45,101 nucleotides of DNA from JACDBE01 sp051002015. Its GTDB lineage: Bacteria; Actinomycetota; Acidimicrobiia; Spongiisociales; UBA5794. The stretch covers positions 1-45,101 of the forward strand of contig JBPCMS010000037.1 of NCBI GenBank assembly GCA_051002015.1. Direction: 5' to 3'. Position numbers and translations under genes: made by a program. Position 1 is the first letter of the stretch. Each line of letters opens with the position of its first letter. Positions 32,477 to 40,903 of the stretch are shown here, in pieces. Below the pieces are notes generated by a model that made no database searches, was not told where the DNA came from, and saw nothing but the letters and a program-made list of their open reading frames with translations.

Positions 32477-32674
32477 GCATCCTCCTCGTCCGGCGCCGTC
32501 CGCACGCTACCCGGGCCGGGTGGCGGATCGGCAAGCAGGGGGCGGGGCGGCCGCCGGGGGAGGAAACGCCGCTCGAAAACTTCGTCATCGAGGAGACGGG
32601 CGGTGCGGTGCCCGTCGTCGACGCTCCTCCCCCGGCGCCGCGTCTCAGGGTCGATCGCCGGACCCGGTGAACGC

Positions 32675-33202
32675 TCAGATGGTCGTGGTGGTGGTCGTGG
32701 TGGTGGTGGTGTCGTCGTCGCCGCGGCGCATCCCGAGCAGCCCACCGATCGTCACCAGCAGCGTGCCCACGATGAGCACGATGAAGCCGGGCCCAGTGGT
32801 GACGTCGAACGCCTGGACTCCTTCGACCCCGGCATCGGCGACCTGCTGGAAGCCGGCCCGGAGGGCGTCGGCATTGTCGCCGGCCTCGAGCCACTGGGTG
32901 ACCGCATATGCGGTCAAGGCCACCCCGATGACGGTGACGATACCGGCACCTGCCCTGCTGAACGGGGCGCTGCGGGGTGGCTGGAACACGAGGGCGAGCA
33001 CGATCAGGATGGCGATGGCCACCGCGATCTGGGCCCATGTGTCCAACCCGCCCCAGATGGTGGGGAGTCCGGCGGGCATGGTCTCCACGCTCTGCGACAG
33101 TGCCTCGAGCATGGACTCGCCCGGGCTGGTCAGGGCCTTGAGGAACAGGCCGATGACGCCGACGATGACGCCCAAGAGGGCGACGATCCTACCGATGTGC
33201 AT
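32675..33202 (-). CDS. Four-helix membrane protein with poly-threonine tail
   Basis: A 175-residue membrane protein from ATG 33202 (AAAGGAG site 6 bp upstream; a longer open frame to 33265 lacks a ribosome site). It has four hydrophobic helices (IVALLGVIVGVIGLFL, IAVAIAILIVLALVF, AGIVTVIGVALTAYAV and GFIVLIVGTLLVTIGGLL). The C terminus is RRGDDD followed by ten threonines and isoleucine, encoded by a GTG/GTC-type trinucleotide run on the + strand (32675-32710). I do not recognise the family. It lies 198 bp upstream of gnd on the same strand. Confidence 0.72.
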   Translation of the reverse strand: MHIGRIVALLGVIVGVIGLFLKALTSPGESMLEALSQSVETMPAGLPTIWGGLDTWAQIAVAIAILIVLALVFQPPRSAPFSRAGAGIVTVIGVALTAYAVTQWLEAGDNADALRAGFQQVADAGVEGVQAFDVTTGPGFIVLIVGTLLVTIGGLLGMRRGDDDTTTTTTTTTTI

Positions 33203-33346
33203 GAGGGTCTCCTTTGGTGCTCCCTTGCAGTACGGAAGCCTAGGAAACGCAACGGCTGTGGCCAATGATCAACTGCCGTGGCGCGGCGGTGCCCACCCGT
33301 GGGGTCGGGGGGCGGGCGGGCACCGGGGCGGGGGGAGGGGACGGAT

Positions 33347-33940
33347 CTACGGGACGGGGCTGGGGGCGAGGGCGTCTGTGGTGGTGCCGGTCGCCCCCTC
33401 CGTCGGCTTGTCGTCGCCGTGCCCGGGGGTCGTGGTCGCGGTCTCACCCATCTGGTCGATCTCGTCCTGGGTGATCCGGCCGTCGCCGAGGAAGTCGGCG
33501 GCCGGACCGTCCGGGTCACGCAGCGGGTGGCTCTCGGGCAGGGTCTCCAGCTCGGCGGCGTCGATCACCCCGTCCTCCAGCAGGTCACCGAGCCCGGAGG
33601 CGGCGTCCGATCGCTCGCTCTCGTGGTCCTCTCGGGTTTGGATGCCGGCACGCACCTCCTCGCGCTTGGCTTGGAGGGCGGCGGCGATCTCGTCCGCCTG
33701 GATCTGGGTGATGGTGCCGTCTGCGACCAGCCCGTCGAGGGTGTCGGTGACCAGACCCGATCCGCCCCGCTGGCTGGTGCGGTCCCTGGTGTCGTCCGGA
33801 GCGGCCCGTTCGGTGGCGACCGTGTCGGTGGTGGCGTCGCCGGCCCGTGGTTCCGTGGTGTCCTGCCGGGATGCGGCGTAGACGGCGCCGGCACCCACCA
33901 GGACGCCGGCAGCGATCAGCGGTACGAGGAATCGGCGCAT
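33347..33940 (-). CDS. Exported protein with EF-hand-like DG-containing helical repeats
   Basis: A 197-residue protein from ATG 33940 (AAAGGAG site just upstream). The N terminus MRRFLVPLIAAGVLVGAGAV is a signal peptide. Three short loops follow a D-G-x-I/V-T/D-x pattern: LVADGTITQIQADEI, LLEDGVIDAAELETL and FLGDGRITQDEIDQM. These recall EF-hand or dockerin-like calcium loops but are incomplete. The rest is a Thr/Pro/Asp-rich linker. It lies directly downstream of the second two-component system on the same strand, after a set of 11-bp phased repeats, so regulation by that system is likely. Confidence 0.78.
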   Translation of the reverse strand: MRRFLVPLIAAGVLVGAGAVYAASRQDTTEPRAGDATTDTVATERAAPDDTRDRTSQRGGSGLVTDTLDGLVADGTITQIQADEIAAALQAKREEVRAGIQTREDHESERSDAASGLGDLLEDGVIDAAELETLPESHPLRDPDGPAADFLGDGRITQDEIDQMGETATTTPGHGDDKPTEGATGTTTDALAPSPVP

Positions 33941-33997
33941 CGGCGTTCTCCTTTCGCGGCTCTTCGCATCGTCTCTCGACATCGTCGGTGACCCGGG

Positions 33998-34041
33998 TGA
34001 GCGGTCCCTGAAGGCAGCGTGAAAGCGGGGTGAGAAGTCAG
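33998..34041. promoter_or_regulatory. Four phased 11-bp motifs, candidate response-regulator operator
   Basis: TGAGCGGTCCC (33998), TGAAGGCAGCG (34009), TGAAAGCGGGG (34020) and TGAGAAGTCAG (34031) are in register at exactly 11 bp. On the minus strand this is a TCA/TTCAC-type series. The block fills the 97-bp gap between the kinase gene's stop and the exported-protein gene, 58 bp from its start. It overlaps the last codons of the kinase gene. Tandem repeats at one helical turn suit OmpR-family dimers. Confidence 0.62.
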
Positions 34042-35396
34042 GTCTCGGCTGGTAGCCGGAACCCGACGGTGGCGCCCCCCTCGGCGGCGTCCCCGACGAA
34101 CACCGTACCGCCGTGTTGTTCCACCACCTTGGCCACGATGGCCAGGCCCAGCCCCGAGCCCGGCGTGGTCCTGGCTTCGACGGACCGGTAGAACCGATCG
34201 AACACCCTGGCCTTGTCCTCGTCCCGTATCCCCGGGCCGGCGTCGGAGACGGCGACCACACCGTCACCCACCGACACCCGCACCGTCGCCTCCGGCGGGC
34301 TCCACTTGACCGCGTTGTCGACCAGGTTCGAGATCGCCCGTTCCAGCGCCGCCGCCCGGCCGTTCACCATGCTCGGCCTGGAGTCGAGGACGATGCGGTG
34401 CTCGGTGCGCCGTCCGAAGCGGGCGACAACCTCGCTGGAGATGTCCTCGAGGTCCACCGGGGCCATCGGCTCGGCGCCGACGTCCGGGTCGGAGGCCAAG
34501 GTCACCAGCTCGCTGACCAGGGTGGACAGCTCCTCGATCTCCCGGGTTGCGGCGTCGATGAGACGTTGCCGGTCCTCGGTCATGTGGCCGTCCGTCCTGG
34601 CCAGCATCTCGACGTTGGTGCGCAGCGCCGTCAGCGGGGTGCGCAGCTCGTGGCCGGCGTCGCGCACCAGCTGCTCCTGCTCGGTCCGGGAGCGGCGCAG
34701 GCTGTGCATCATCTGGTTGAAGCCGGCGGCGAGACGTCCCACCTCGTCGGTGCGATCAACGGCGATGGCGGTGTCGAGGTCCTTGGTGGCGGTGACGTGC
34801 TCGACGGTGCGGGTGAGCTCGTCAACGGGGCGCAGGGCGCGGCGGGTCACCCAGAGGCCGAGCAGCCCGGCGGTGATCACACCGCCGAGCCCGACCACGA
34901 GCAGGCGAACCGTGATGCCCCGCATTGTCCGGTCGAACTCGTCCATGGATCGGGCCACCTGGATGGCGCCATTGCTGACGTGGGCGGTGAGCAGCCGCAT
35001 CGGACCGGCCTCGGTCTGCACGGTGCGGACCGCCCCCCGCCCCTCACCGGTGGCGATGGCCAGGTCATCGTCGGTTACCGGCAGCTCCAGCGTCTGGTCG
35101 GATGGAGCGACGGTCACGCCGTCTGCGGTGATGGCCTGGAGGTAGAGGGCGTCGAAGCCGCGCAGCCCGCGGCCGAAGGGGTCGTCGGGGCCGGGCTCGG
35201 CCACGGGTCGTGACCCGCCCAGACCGAGCGAGCCGAGCTCGGCCCGGCTCAGGTCGGCGGCGCGCTGCACCAGGCTCTCGTCGATCTGGTCGAGCAGCTC
35301 CGCCCTGGCCACGGTCCGGGCCACCACCACCCCGGTGACCACCACCAGGGCCGCCACCGCCGCCGTCACCAACGCCAGCCGGGCCCGTAGCGTCAC
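34038..35396 (-). CDS. Membrane sensor histidine kinase (HAMP, HisKA, HATPase)
   Basis: A 452-residue kinase. Two membrane helices (about 8-28 and 158-178) enclose a ~130-residue extracytoplasmic domain. HAMP follows (WVTRRALRPVDELTRTVEHV), then the H-box RDAGHELRTPLTALRTNVEM (about 246-265), the N-box AISNLVDNAVKWSPPEA, and the ATP lid motifs DAGPGIRDEDKARVF and GSGLGLAIVAKVV. It is of the MprB/CutS-like class common in actinomycetes. It overlaps the response regulator gene by 4 bp and probably senses envelope conditions. Its regulated gene may be the exported protein immediately downstream. Confidence 0.93.
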   Translation of the reverse strand: MTLRARLALVTAAVAALVVVTGVVVARTVARAELLDQIDESLVQRAADLSRAELGSLGLGGSRPVAEPGPDDPFGRGLRGFDALYLQAITADGVTVAPSDQTLELPVTDDDLAIATGEGRGAVRTVQTEAGPMRLLTAHVSNGAIQVARSMDEFDRTMRGITVRLLVVGLGGVITAGLLGLWVTRRALRPVDELTRTVEHVTATKDLDTAIAVDRTDEVGRLAAGFNQMMHSLRRSRTEQEQLVRDAGHELRTPLTALRTNVEMLARTDGHMTEDRQRLIDAATREIEELSTLVSELVTLASDPDVGAEPMAPVDLEDISSEVVARFGRRTEHRIVLDSRPSMVNGRAAALERAISNLVDNAVKWSPPEATVRVSVGDGVVAVSDAGPGIRDEDKARVFDRFYRSVEARTTPGSGLGLAIVAKVVEQHGGTVFVGDAAEGGATVGFRLPAET

Positions 35397-36082
35397 GACG
35401 AAGGGGCACGGATCACGTAGCCGACCCCGCGCACCGTGTGGATGAGACGGGGGGCGCCGTCTGGCTCAGTCTTGCGGCGCAGGTAGCCGACGTACACGTC
35501 GAGCGAGTTGGAGGTGGTCTCGAAGTCGTAGCCCCAGATCCGCTCGTAGATCACCGACCGGTTGAGAACCTTGCCGGCGTGCTCGACGAGCAGTTCGAGC
35601 AGGTCGAACTCGGTCTTGGTCAGCTCGATCGGCTCGCCGCCCCTGGTCACCTGCCGGGTGCCGACGTTCACCTCGAGGTCGTCGACCCGGTAGGTCTCGG
35701 TGATCGACCCGGTGGCGCGCCGCAGCAGGGCGCGCAGCCGAGCCAGCAGCTCGTCGAGGGCGAAGGGCTTGACCAGGTAGTCGTCGGCCCCGGCGTCAAG
35801 CCCCTCTACCCGGTCGGTGACGGTGTCGCGGGCGGTGAGCACCAGGATGGGGGTGGTGTCGCCCCGGGCTCGGATCCGCCGACACAGTTCGAGTCCGTCG
35901 ATGAGGGGCATCATCACATCGAGGACGATGGCGTCCGGCGGGTGGTTGAGGACCATGGCGAGCCCCTCGGACCCGTCGTTGGCGGTGGCGACGTCGTAGC
36001 CCTCGAAGGTGAGGGCGCGCTCCAGCGCCTGGCGGACCGCTCGGTCGTCCTCGACGACGAGGATGTGGGTGGTCTCGGTCAT
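35393..36082 (-). CDS. OmpR/PhoB-family response regulator
   Basis: A 229-residue regulator from ATG 36082 (GGAGG 8 bp upstream; 16 more codons are open but lack a site). The receiver has E11/D12/D13, phosphoacceptor D55 (AIVLDVMMPLIDG) and the conserved lysine in DYLVKPFALDEL. The winged helix shows LTKTEFDLLELLVEHAGKVL and ends with LDVYVGYLRRKTEP and RGVGYVI. It forms an operon with the kinase. No phased 11-bp motif is visible immediately upstream of this gene; the nearest is at 33998, before the last gene of the cluster. Confidence 0.94.
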   Translation of the reverse strand: MTETTHILVVEDDRAVRQALERALTFEGYDVATANDGSEGLAMVLNHPPDAIVLDVMMPLIDGLELCRRIRARGDTTPILVLTARDTVTDRVEGLDAGADDYLVKPFALDELLARLRALLRRATGSITETYRVDDLEVNVGTRQVTRGGEPIELTKTEFDLLELLVEHAGKVLNRSVIYERIWGYDFETTSNSLDVYVGYLRRKTEPDGAPRLIHTVRGVGYVIRAPSS

Positions 36083-36165
36083 GCAGTGTCCCTCCGGCCC
36101 CGGACGGATGACGGTCGGCGGCGTAGCCATGATGCCACCACCCCGCCGCTGCGGGTCGCACCGAG

Positions 36166-36315
36166 CCCTTCCCCTCCCATTGGGAAGGGGGCGAGGCTTT
36201 GCGAGCCGGGGTGGGATACCGAGGCCCGCGGCCCGGTCTGGCTGGCCTTCCCCGGTTCCTTTCCCCTCCCGTTGGGAGGGGTGCCCGGCGAAGCTGGGCG
36301 GGGTGGGATACGGAG
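36166..36315. repeat. Pair of REP-like palindromic repeats
   Basis: Two related ~56-bp units, 36166-36221 and 36258-36315. Each starts with a dyad, TTCCCCTCCC-ATT-GGGAAGGGG in the first and the equivalent with GTTGGGAGGGG in the second, followed by a second hairpin (GGCGAGGCTTTGCGAGCC, or GCCCGGCGAAGCTGGGC) and GGGGTGGGATAC. A fragment GGGATACAGAG lies at 36341-36351. They fill the 276-bp gap upstream of the response regulator and at the 3' side of the hydrolase gene. They share nothing with the AACCTNAGG repeat family. Confidence 0.75.
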
Positions 36316-36358
36316 ACGTCGACGTCCTCGGCCGGCCTATGGGATACAGAGAGCCGGG

Positions 36359-37795
36359 TCAGCCGCCGGCGGCGCCGTTGTCCTCGTCGTTGGCGGTTCG
36401 TTTGCGCGCCCTGCCGATGGCGAACCGTCGCCCGGTGGCGATGGCGATGATCGCCGCCGCCGACACCGAGGCCAGCTCGAAGGCGCGATGGAACCGGCCA
36501 TCGTGCCCGCTGACCATGTCTGCGGCCAGATACCCGGAGTGTCCCCCGGCGCCTGCGTCGAAGTGGGTGGCGCCGAAGCCCGGCTCGGTCGGTATCGACC
36601 CGAACGTGTCGTCGAGCACGGTGGAGAGCAGCCCGAAGGCGGAGAGCGGCCCCTCGAGCGCCCCGACCAGATCGGCCACCCGCCGCCCATCGACAACGAG
36701 GTCGTCCGTCGTCTCGCCCACCCAGAGCCGCGAGGGGTCGACGCCCAGCTCACCCGCCTGGCGACTGCCGGTGCCGAGCGCCCCGATGAGGACGATGTCG
36801 TGCCTGGCGGGTAGGTCGGCGGCGAGACCGGCGGCCAGCGCCGTGCCCAGCAGCAGCGCGCCGTACGAGTGGCCGATCAGGGTGAGGTGACGATCGCCGA
36901 CGGGGAGCAGCCCGAGCAACCCCGCCAGCCCGGCGATTCCCTCGGCTGCGGCGACGGGGAGGATGGCGACTGGCAGGTCGGGCGCGTCGTAAACCAGCCC
37001 GGTGACCATTGCCAGGTCGCCGTCCCCGTCGAGGCGGAGCAGGCGGGCGGCGTCCCCGGCCAACCGATCAACGTCATCTTTATCGGTACCGCTCCCGGGG
37101 AGCAGGACGGCGATGTGCTCGGCGTCGAGCGGGCCAACCCACTCGGCGATTCGCCCGTGTCCCGCCCAGTCGAAGACGACGAAGCTGCGGTGGAGCATTC
37201 CGGTGAGGGTGTCTCGGTCGGCGGCGAGCCCGAGGGCGGCCCAAGGGTCCGCACCCGCAATCCGCCGGTCGATCTCGTCGATGGCAAGCTCGATCCGGCG
37301 CCGGTTGGCGGCGAAGACCGTCTCCAGGGGTGCCCCGGGAACCTCGGCGACCTCGGGGCGTCTCCGCCCCACCGCGCTCGCCGTCGCCTGGTCGAGCGTG
37401 GCCAGAAAGCCGGCGGCGACCGTCGGCGTCTGGTGGGCCGCCAGCCAATCCCAGGCGGACACCGCCGCCGAGACGGCGGCGTCGAACGCCTCCCAGCCGA
37501 CGGCGAGCGGGGTGGTGAGGGCGTGGTCGACGGCGTCGGCCCTGGCGGTGAGATGGGCGGCGTCGGTGACGGTGGCGGCGACCGGGTAGGGGTGGTCGAG
37601 CAGGTCGGCCCGCTCGCTCAGGCTCTGTGCCCAGGCCTGTCCCCACGCCGCCACGGGACCGGTGGCCGACGCCACCGCCGTGTCCCCGGAGAGCAGCACG
37701 GCGTTGCCTGCGGTGGCCATGGCGCCGTCCGCCGCCTCGCCGGTGGCGGCTGCGAGTGCTCGGAGCAGCCCGGGGTCGGCGGTGTAGGTGGGCAC
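36359..37795 (-). CDS. Alpha/beta hydrolase (DUF1023-type)
   Basis: A 478-residue protein. The N-terminal ~190 residues are helical and Ala-rich, of the WXG/ESX-like sort often seen before DUF1023. The hydrolase half has AVLLPGSGTDKDDVDRL, the nucleophile elbow GHSYG near residue 308 and a DLVVDGRRVADL region; a histidine in GGHSGYLA (about 432-440) completes a plausible triad. A hydrophobic tail (SVSAAAIIAIATGR) may anchor the C terminus. The family is actinobacterial and of unknown substrate, sometimes linked with secreted or cell-surface proteins. The start is GTG 37795. Confidence 0.87.
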   Translation of the reverse strand: MPTYTADPGLLRALAAATGEAADGAMATAGNAVLLSGDTAVASATGPVAAWGQAWAQSLSERADLLDHPYPVAATVTDAAHLTARADAVDHALTTPLAVGWEAFDAAVSAAVSAWDWLAAHQTPTVAAGFLATLDQATASAVGRRRPEVAEVPGAPLETVFAANRRRIELAIDEIDRRIAGADPWAALGLAADRDTLTGMLHRSFVVFDWAGHGRIAEWVGPLDAEHIAVLLPGSGTDKDDVDRLAGDAARLLRLDGDGDLAMVTGLVYDAPDLPVAILPVAAAEGIAGLAGLLGLLPVGDRHLTLIGHSYGALLLGTALAAGLAADLPARHDIVLIGALGTGSRQAGELGVDPSRLWVGETTDDLVVDGRRVADLVGALEGPLSAFGLLSTVLDDTFGSIPTEPGFGATHFDAGAGGHSGYLAADMVSGHDGRFHRAFELASVSAAAIIAIATGRRFAIGRARKRTANDEDNGAAGG

Positions 37796-37852
37796 ACCCC
37801 GAACCTATGGGAGCGGGCGGGGCGGTTCAAGGCTGCCGTGACCGGGGTCGGA

Positions 37853-38218
37853 TCACCGTCCGTCGGGGGTGATCACCGTCAGACCCCATGACACCAGGGT
37901 TACCACGATCGAGCCCAGGAAGGTCGACAGGCCGTCGGCGCTGGTCAGCCCGAGATCGAGCCGATCGGGCGCGGCCAGCCACACCACGATGGCGAACATC
38001 AGCCAGTTGATCACCAGGAGAAACAGCCCGAGGGTGAGGATCAGCAGCGGGAGGCTGAGCAGCGTTGCCAGCGGCTTGACCAGGGCATTGACCAGCCCGA
38101 CGATGAGCCCGATCAGCAGTAGCTGCCAAATGCTCCCGTCCCAATCCAGCCCGGACACGACGACCACCGCCACCCAGACGGCGGCGGCGCTGATCAGGGT
38201 TCTGAGGATGAAAGGCAC
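37853..38218 (-). CDS. Phage holin family 4-like membrane protein
   Basis: A 121-residue membrane protein from GTG 38218, preceded by GGGAGGAACC. Four hydrophobic helices: ISAAAVWVAVVVVSGL, LLLIGLIVGLVNALVKPL, LLSLPLLILTLGLFLLVINW and LSTFLGSIVVTLVSWGLTVI. The VNALVKPLATLLSLPLLILT block is the hallmark of the Phage_holin_4_2 family (YvlD-like), found widely in bacterial chromosomes without phage genes. Its function is unknown; there is no sign of a prophage here. It is divergent from typA with 69 bp between. Confidence 0.88.
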   Translation of the reverse strand: MPFILRTLISAAAVWVAVVVVSGLDWDGSIWQLLLIGLIVGLVNALVKPLATLLSLPLLILTLGLFLLVINWLMFAIVVWLAAPDRLDLGLTSADGLSTFLGSIVVTLVSWGLTVITPDGR

Positions 38219-38287
38219 GGTTCCTCCCGGTTGGTCCTCGGTGACGTTAGCGGAGGGCCAAGCCAGCACCGGTACCATCCCCCGGTC

Positions 38288-40138
38288 GTGTCCGACGCCT
38301 TCCGCAACGTTGCGCTGATCGCTCACGTCGACCACGGCAAGACCACCCTGGTCGATGCCCTGCTGCGCGCCACCAGCGTCTTCGCCGATCACCAGATCCA
38401 GGTGGAGCGGGTGATGGACTCCGGTGACCAGGAGCGGGAGCGGGGCATCACCATCCTGGCCAAGGCGGCCTCGATCGAGTGGCAGGGTACCAGGATCAAC
38501 CTGGTCGACACCCCCGGCCACGCCGACTTCGGGGGCGAGGTGGAGCGGGCGCTGACCATGGTCGACGGCGTGCTGCTGCTGGTCGACGCCGCCGACGGGC
38601 CGATGCCGCAAACCCGCTACGTGCTCTCCAAGGCGCTTGCCCTCCACCTGCCGGCGGTGGTGGTGGTCAACAAGGTCGACCGGTCCGATGCCCGGCTCGA
38701 CGAGGTGGTCGACGAGACCTACCAGCTCTTCTTCGACCTCGACGCCAAGGATCGCCACATCGACTTCCCCATCGTCTCCACCGTCGCCCGGATGGGGCGG
38801 AGCATGACCGGGCTGGGTCTGCCGGGGGAGGACGCCGACATGTCGGCGCTGCTCGACACCATCGTGGCCACCATCCCGGCGCCCTCGGGCGATCCCGAAG
38901 CGCCGCTCCAGGCGCTGGTGACCAACCTCGACGCCTCCGACTACCTGGGCCGGCTGGCGATCGGGAGGGTCGCCCATGGCACCCTGCGCAGCGGCGAGAA
39001 CGTGGCGCTGTGCCAGGACGATCCCAACCAACCGCCGCTACGCCGCCGGCTCACCCAGCTCCTCGGGTTCGTCGGGCTGGGTCGGGAGCCGGTCGACGAG
39101 CGCACCGCAGGCGACCTGTTCGTGATCGCCGGCTTCCCCGAGGTCGAGATCGGCGACACCCTGGCCGACCCCGACAACCCGGTGGCGTTGCCCCGGATCG
39201 AGGTCGACGAGCCGGTGCTGCGGATGACGTTCGGGGTCAGCACCTCACCGATGGCGGGTCGGGACGGTTCGTTCCTCACGTCTCGCCAGATCCGGGAGCG
39301 GCTGGAGCGCGAGGTCAGGGGCAACGTGTCGATCCGGATCGGCCCCACCGCCTCACCCGAGGTCATCGAGGTGGCCGGGCGGGGCGAGCTCCAGCTCGCC
39401 GTGCTCATCGAGTCGATGCGGCGCGAAGGCTACGAGTTCCAGGTGAGCCGCCCCGAGGTGATCCTGCGGGCGATCGAGGGCAGGCCGCACGAGCCGGTGG
39501 AGCGGGCCGTCATCGACGTTCCCGACGACCATGTGGGCACGGTGACCCAGGCGGTTGCCCCCCGCAAGGGCACGGTGACCGATCTGCGCAAGGGGGATGC
39601 CGGCCGCACCGTGGTCACGGTGGAGGCGCCCGCCCGGGGGCTGCTCGGGCTGCGCTCGCTGCTGATGACCGCCACCAGGGGGACCGCCCTGGTCCACCAG
39701 CACCACGCCGGGTGGATGCCGTGGGCCGGGGAGCTTCCCCACCGGGTGGGCGGGGCCATGGTCGCCGACCGTCGGGGCGTGGCCACGTCCTTCGCCCTCG
39801 ACAACCTGCAGAAGCGGGGCGAGCTGTTCGTCGAGCCGGGGACCGACGTCTATGAGGGCATGGTGGTCGGCGAGGCGTCCCGTTCCGAGGAGATGACCGT
39901 CAATCCCGCCAAGGCCAAGCAGCTCACCAACATCCGCACCCATTCCAAGGATGAGGCGGTCCGGCTCGACCCGGTGCGCCGGCTCACCCTGGAGACCGCC
40001 ATCGAGTGGATCGCCGACGACGAGCTGGTCGAGGTCACCCCCAAGGCGATCCGGGTGCGGAAGCGCCACCTCACCGAGAGCGACCGCAGGCTGGCGGCGA
40101 AGCGCTCGCCGGCCCGATCGGCGACAATGGCGCCGTGA
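38288..40138 (+). CDS. typA: Translational GTPase TypA/BipA
   Basis: A 616-residue GTPase from GTG 38288 (the open frame extends 19 codons upstream without support). G1 is AHVDHGKTT, G2 RERGITI, G3 DTPGH and G4 NKVDR. An EF-G-like domain II and two EF-G-type domains follow, with AGDLFVIAGFPEVEIGDTLA and the TypA C-terminal block VDRRGVATSFALDNLQKRGE resembling GxA..yaL..lq.RG. The C-terminal region ends with TPKAIRVRKRHLTESDRRLA. It binds 70S ribosomes and influences assembly and stress-dependent translation. The stop overlaps the next gene in GTGA. Confidence 0.95.
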   Translation: MSDAFRNVALIAHVDHGKTTLVDALLRATSVFADHQIQVERVMDSGDQERERGITILAKAASIEWQGTRINLVDTPGHADFGGEVERALTMVDGVLLLVDAADGPMPQTRYVLSKALALHLPAVVVVNKVDRSDARLDEVVDETYQLFFDLDAKDRHIDFPIVSTVARMGRSMTGLGLPGEDADMSALLDTIVATIPAPSGDPEAPLQALVTNLDASDYLGRLAIGRVAHGTLRSGENVALCQDDPNQPPLRRRLTQLLGFVGLGREPVDERTAGDLFVIAGFPEVEIGDTLADPDNPVALPRIEVDEPVLRMTFGVSTSPMAGRDGSFLTSRQIRERLEREVRGNVSIRIGPTASPEVIEVAGRGELQLAVLIESMRREGYEFQVSRPEVILRAIEGRPHEPVERAVIDVPDDHVGTVTQAVAPRKGTVTDLRKGDAGRTVVTVEAPARGLLGLRSLLMTATRGTALVHQHHAGWMPWAGELPHRVGGAMVADRRGVATSFALDNLQKRGELFVEPGTDVYEGMVVGEASRSEEMTVNPAKAKQLTNIRTHSKDEAVRLDPVRRLTLETAIEWIADDELVEVTPKAIRVRKRHLTESDRRLAAKRSPARSATMAP

Positions 40139-40752
40139 AGCGTTCCACCGCGGTCAGACACCTGGTCGAGATGGCCGAGGTGGCATCGGAGCGTCTCGCC
40201 CTGCGCCACGCCGACTTCGGCTGGCCTTTGGAGGAGCTGTGGGTAACCGGCGACCTGTTGGGTGTCGCCGACACCGTGGAGGCCGGTTCGGTGGAGCTGG
40301 TGCTCGACGTCCCGCCCGACGAGGTGCCGTGGATGGCCCTCCACCCCGCCGGCGAGTGGATCGGACGTGAGCTGCGGCACGGCAAGCGGCCGATGATGTG
40401 GTGCTACCGGCCACTCGTTTGGCCGGTGTGGAACCACCGGAACCGTCGTCTGACGCGGTTCTGGTCCGCTCATGCCGGCACCGATGACGCTGTCATCGAG
40501 GCGTTGCGTTCCCGGCGACTCGACGCCGTGACCGTGGTCGAGCCGTCTCCCCGCGAGCTCGGCGAGCAGCTGCGTGAGGAGCTTGTGGTCTCTCGTCGTT
40601 ACCTGCGGGTGGTGCTGGACCGCTATTGGGACTTCGGCTGGCGTAGGGACAACAAGGGCCAAGACCGGTCACCCGAGGACGCGCTGTGGCGGGCGGCGAT
40701 GGCCGTGTCCGAGATCCAGGACACCCTTGACGACCTAGACGCCGAGGGGTGA
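40135..40752 (+). CDS. Conserved actinobacterial protein of unknown function (DUF7711-like)
   Basis: A 205-residue protein starting GTG 40135 in a 4-bp overlap with typA, so likely co-translated. It begins KRSTAVRHLVEMAEVASERL and has EELWVTGDLLGVADTVEAGS, VPPDEVPWMALHPAGEWIGR and WCYRPLVWPVWNHRNRRLTR, a tryptophan-rich middle. LREELVVSRRYLRVVLDRYW resembles the helical end of small nucleotidyltransferase-like proteins, and the LW..GDLL stretch could be a distant echo of a nucleotidyltransferase strand, but the catalytic G-S/D-x-D pattern is not clear. I recall similar proteins in actinomycetes as DUF7711 and cannot assign a function. Confidence 0.7.
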   Translation: MKRSTAVRHLVEMAEVASERLALRHADFGWPLEELWVTGDLLGVADTVEAGSVELVLDVPPDEVPWMALHPAGEWIGRELRHGKRPMMWCYRPLVWPVWNHRNRRLTRFWSAHAGTDDAVIEALRSRRLDAVTVVEPSPRELGEQLREELVVSRRYLRVVLDRYWDFGWRRDNKGQDRSPEDALWRAAMAVSEIQDTLDDLDAEG

Positions 40753-40888
40753 TCCTCGCCGATCCGTCGGTGGGCGGGCCGGGTTGCGCACTCCGGCATC
40801 TCAGCTATCTCAGCATTCGACCGATGAGTTTCATGTGGGCGCCCCGTCATAGTGTGGACAGAATGCTCTGGACACCCGATCCAGCTGA

Positions 40889-40903
40889 GTTGCAAGAGGC
40901 AAC
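40889..40903 (+). promoter_or_regulatory. Hairpin over the ribosome site of the DHFR-like gene
   Basis: GTTGC (40889-40893), AAGAG (loop), GCAAC (40899-40903): a perfect 5-bp stem ending one base before the ATG at 40904. The purine-rich ribosome site (AAGAGG) lies in the loop and right arm, so the stem could dampen initiation. Confidence 0.4.

Noticed and set aside
37853..38218. Prophage remnant suggested by the holin-like protein
   Set aside because: The family is common on chromosomes without phage; no other phage gene is nearby.
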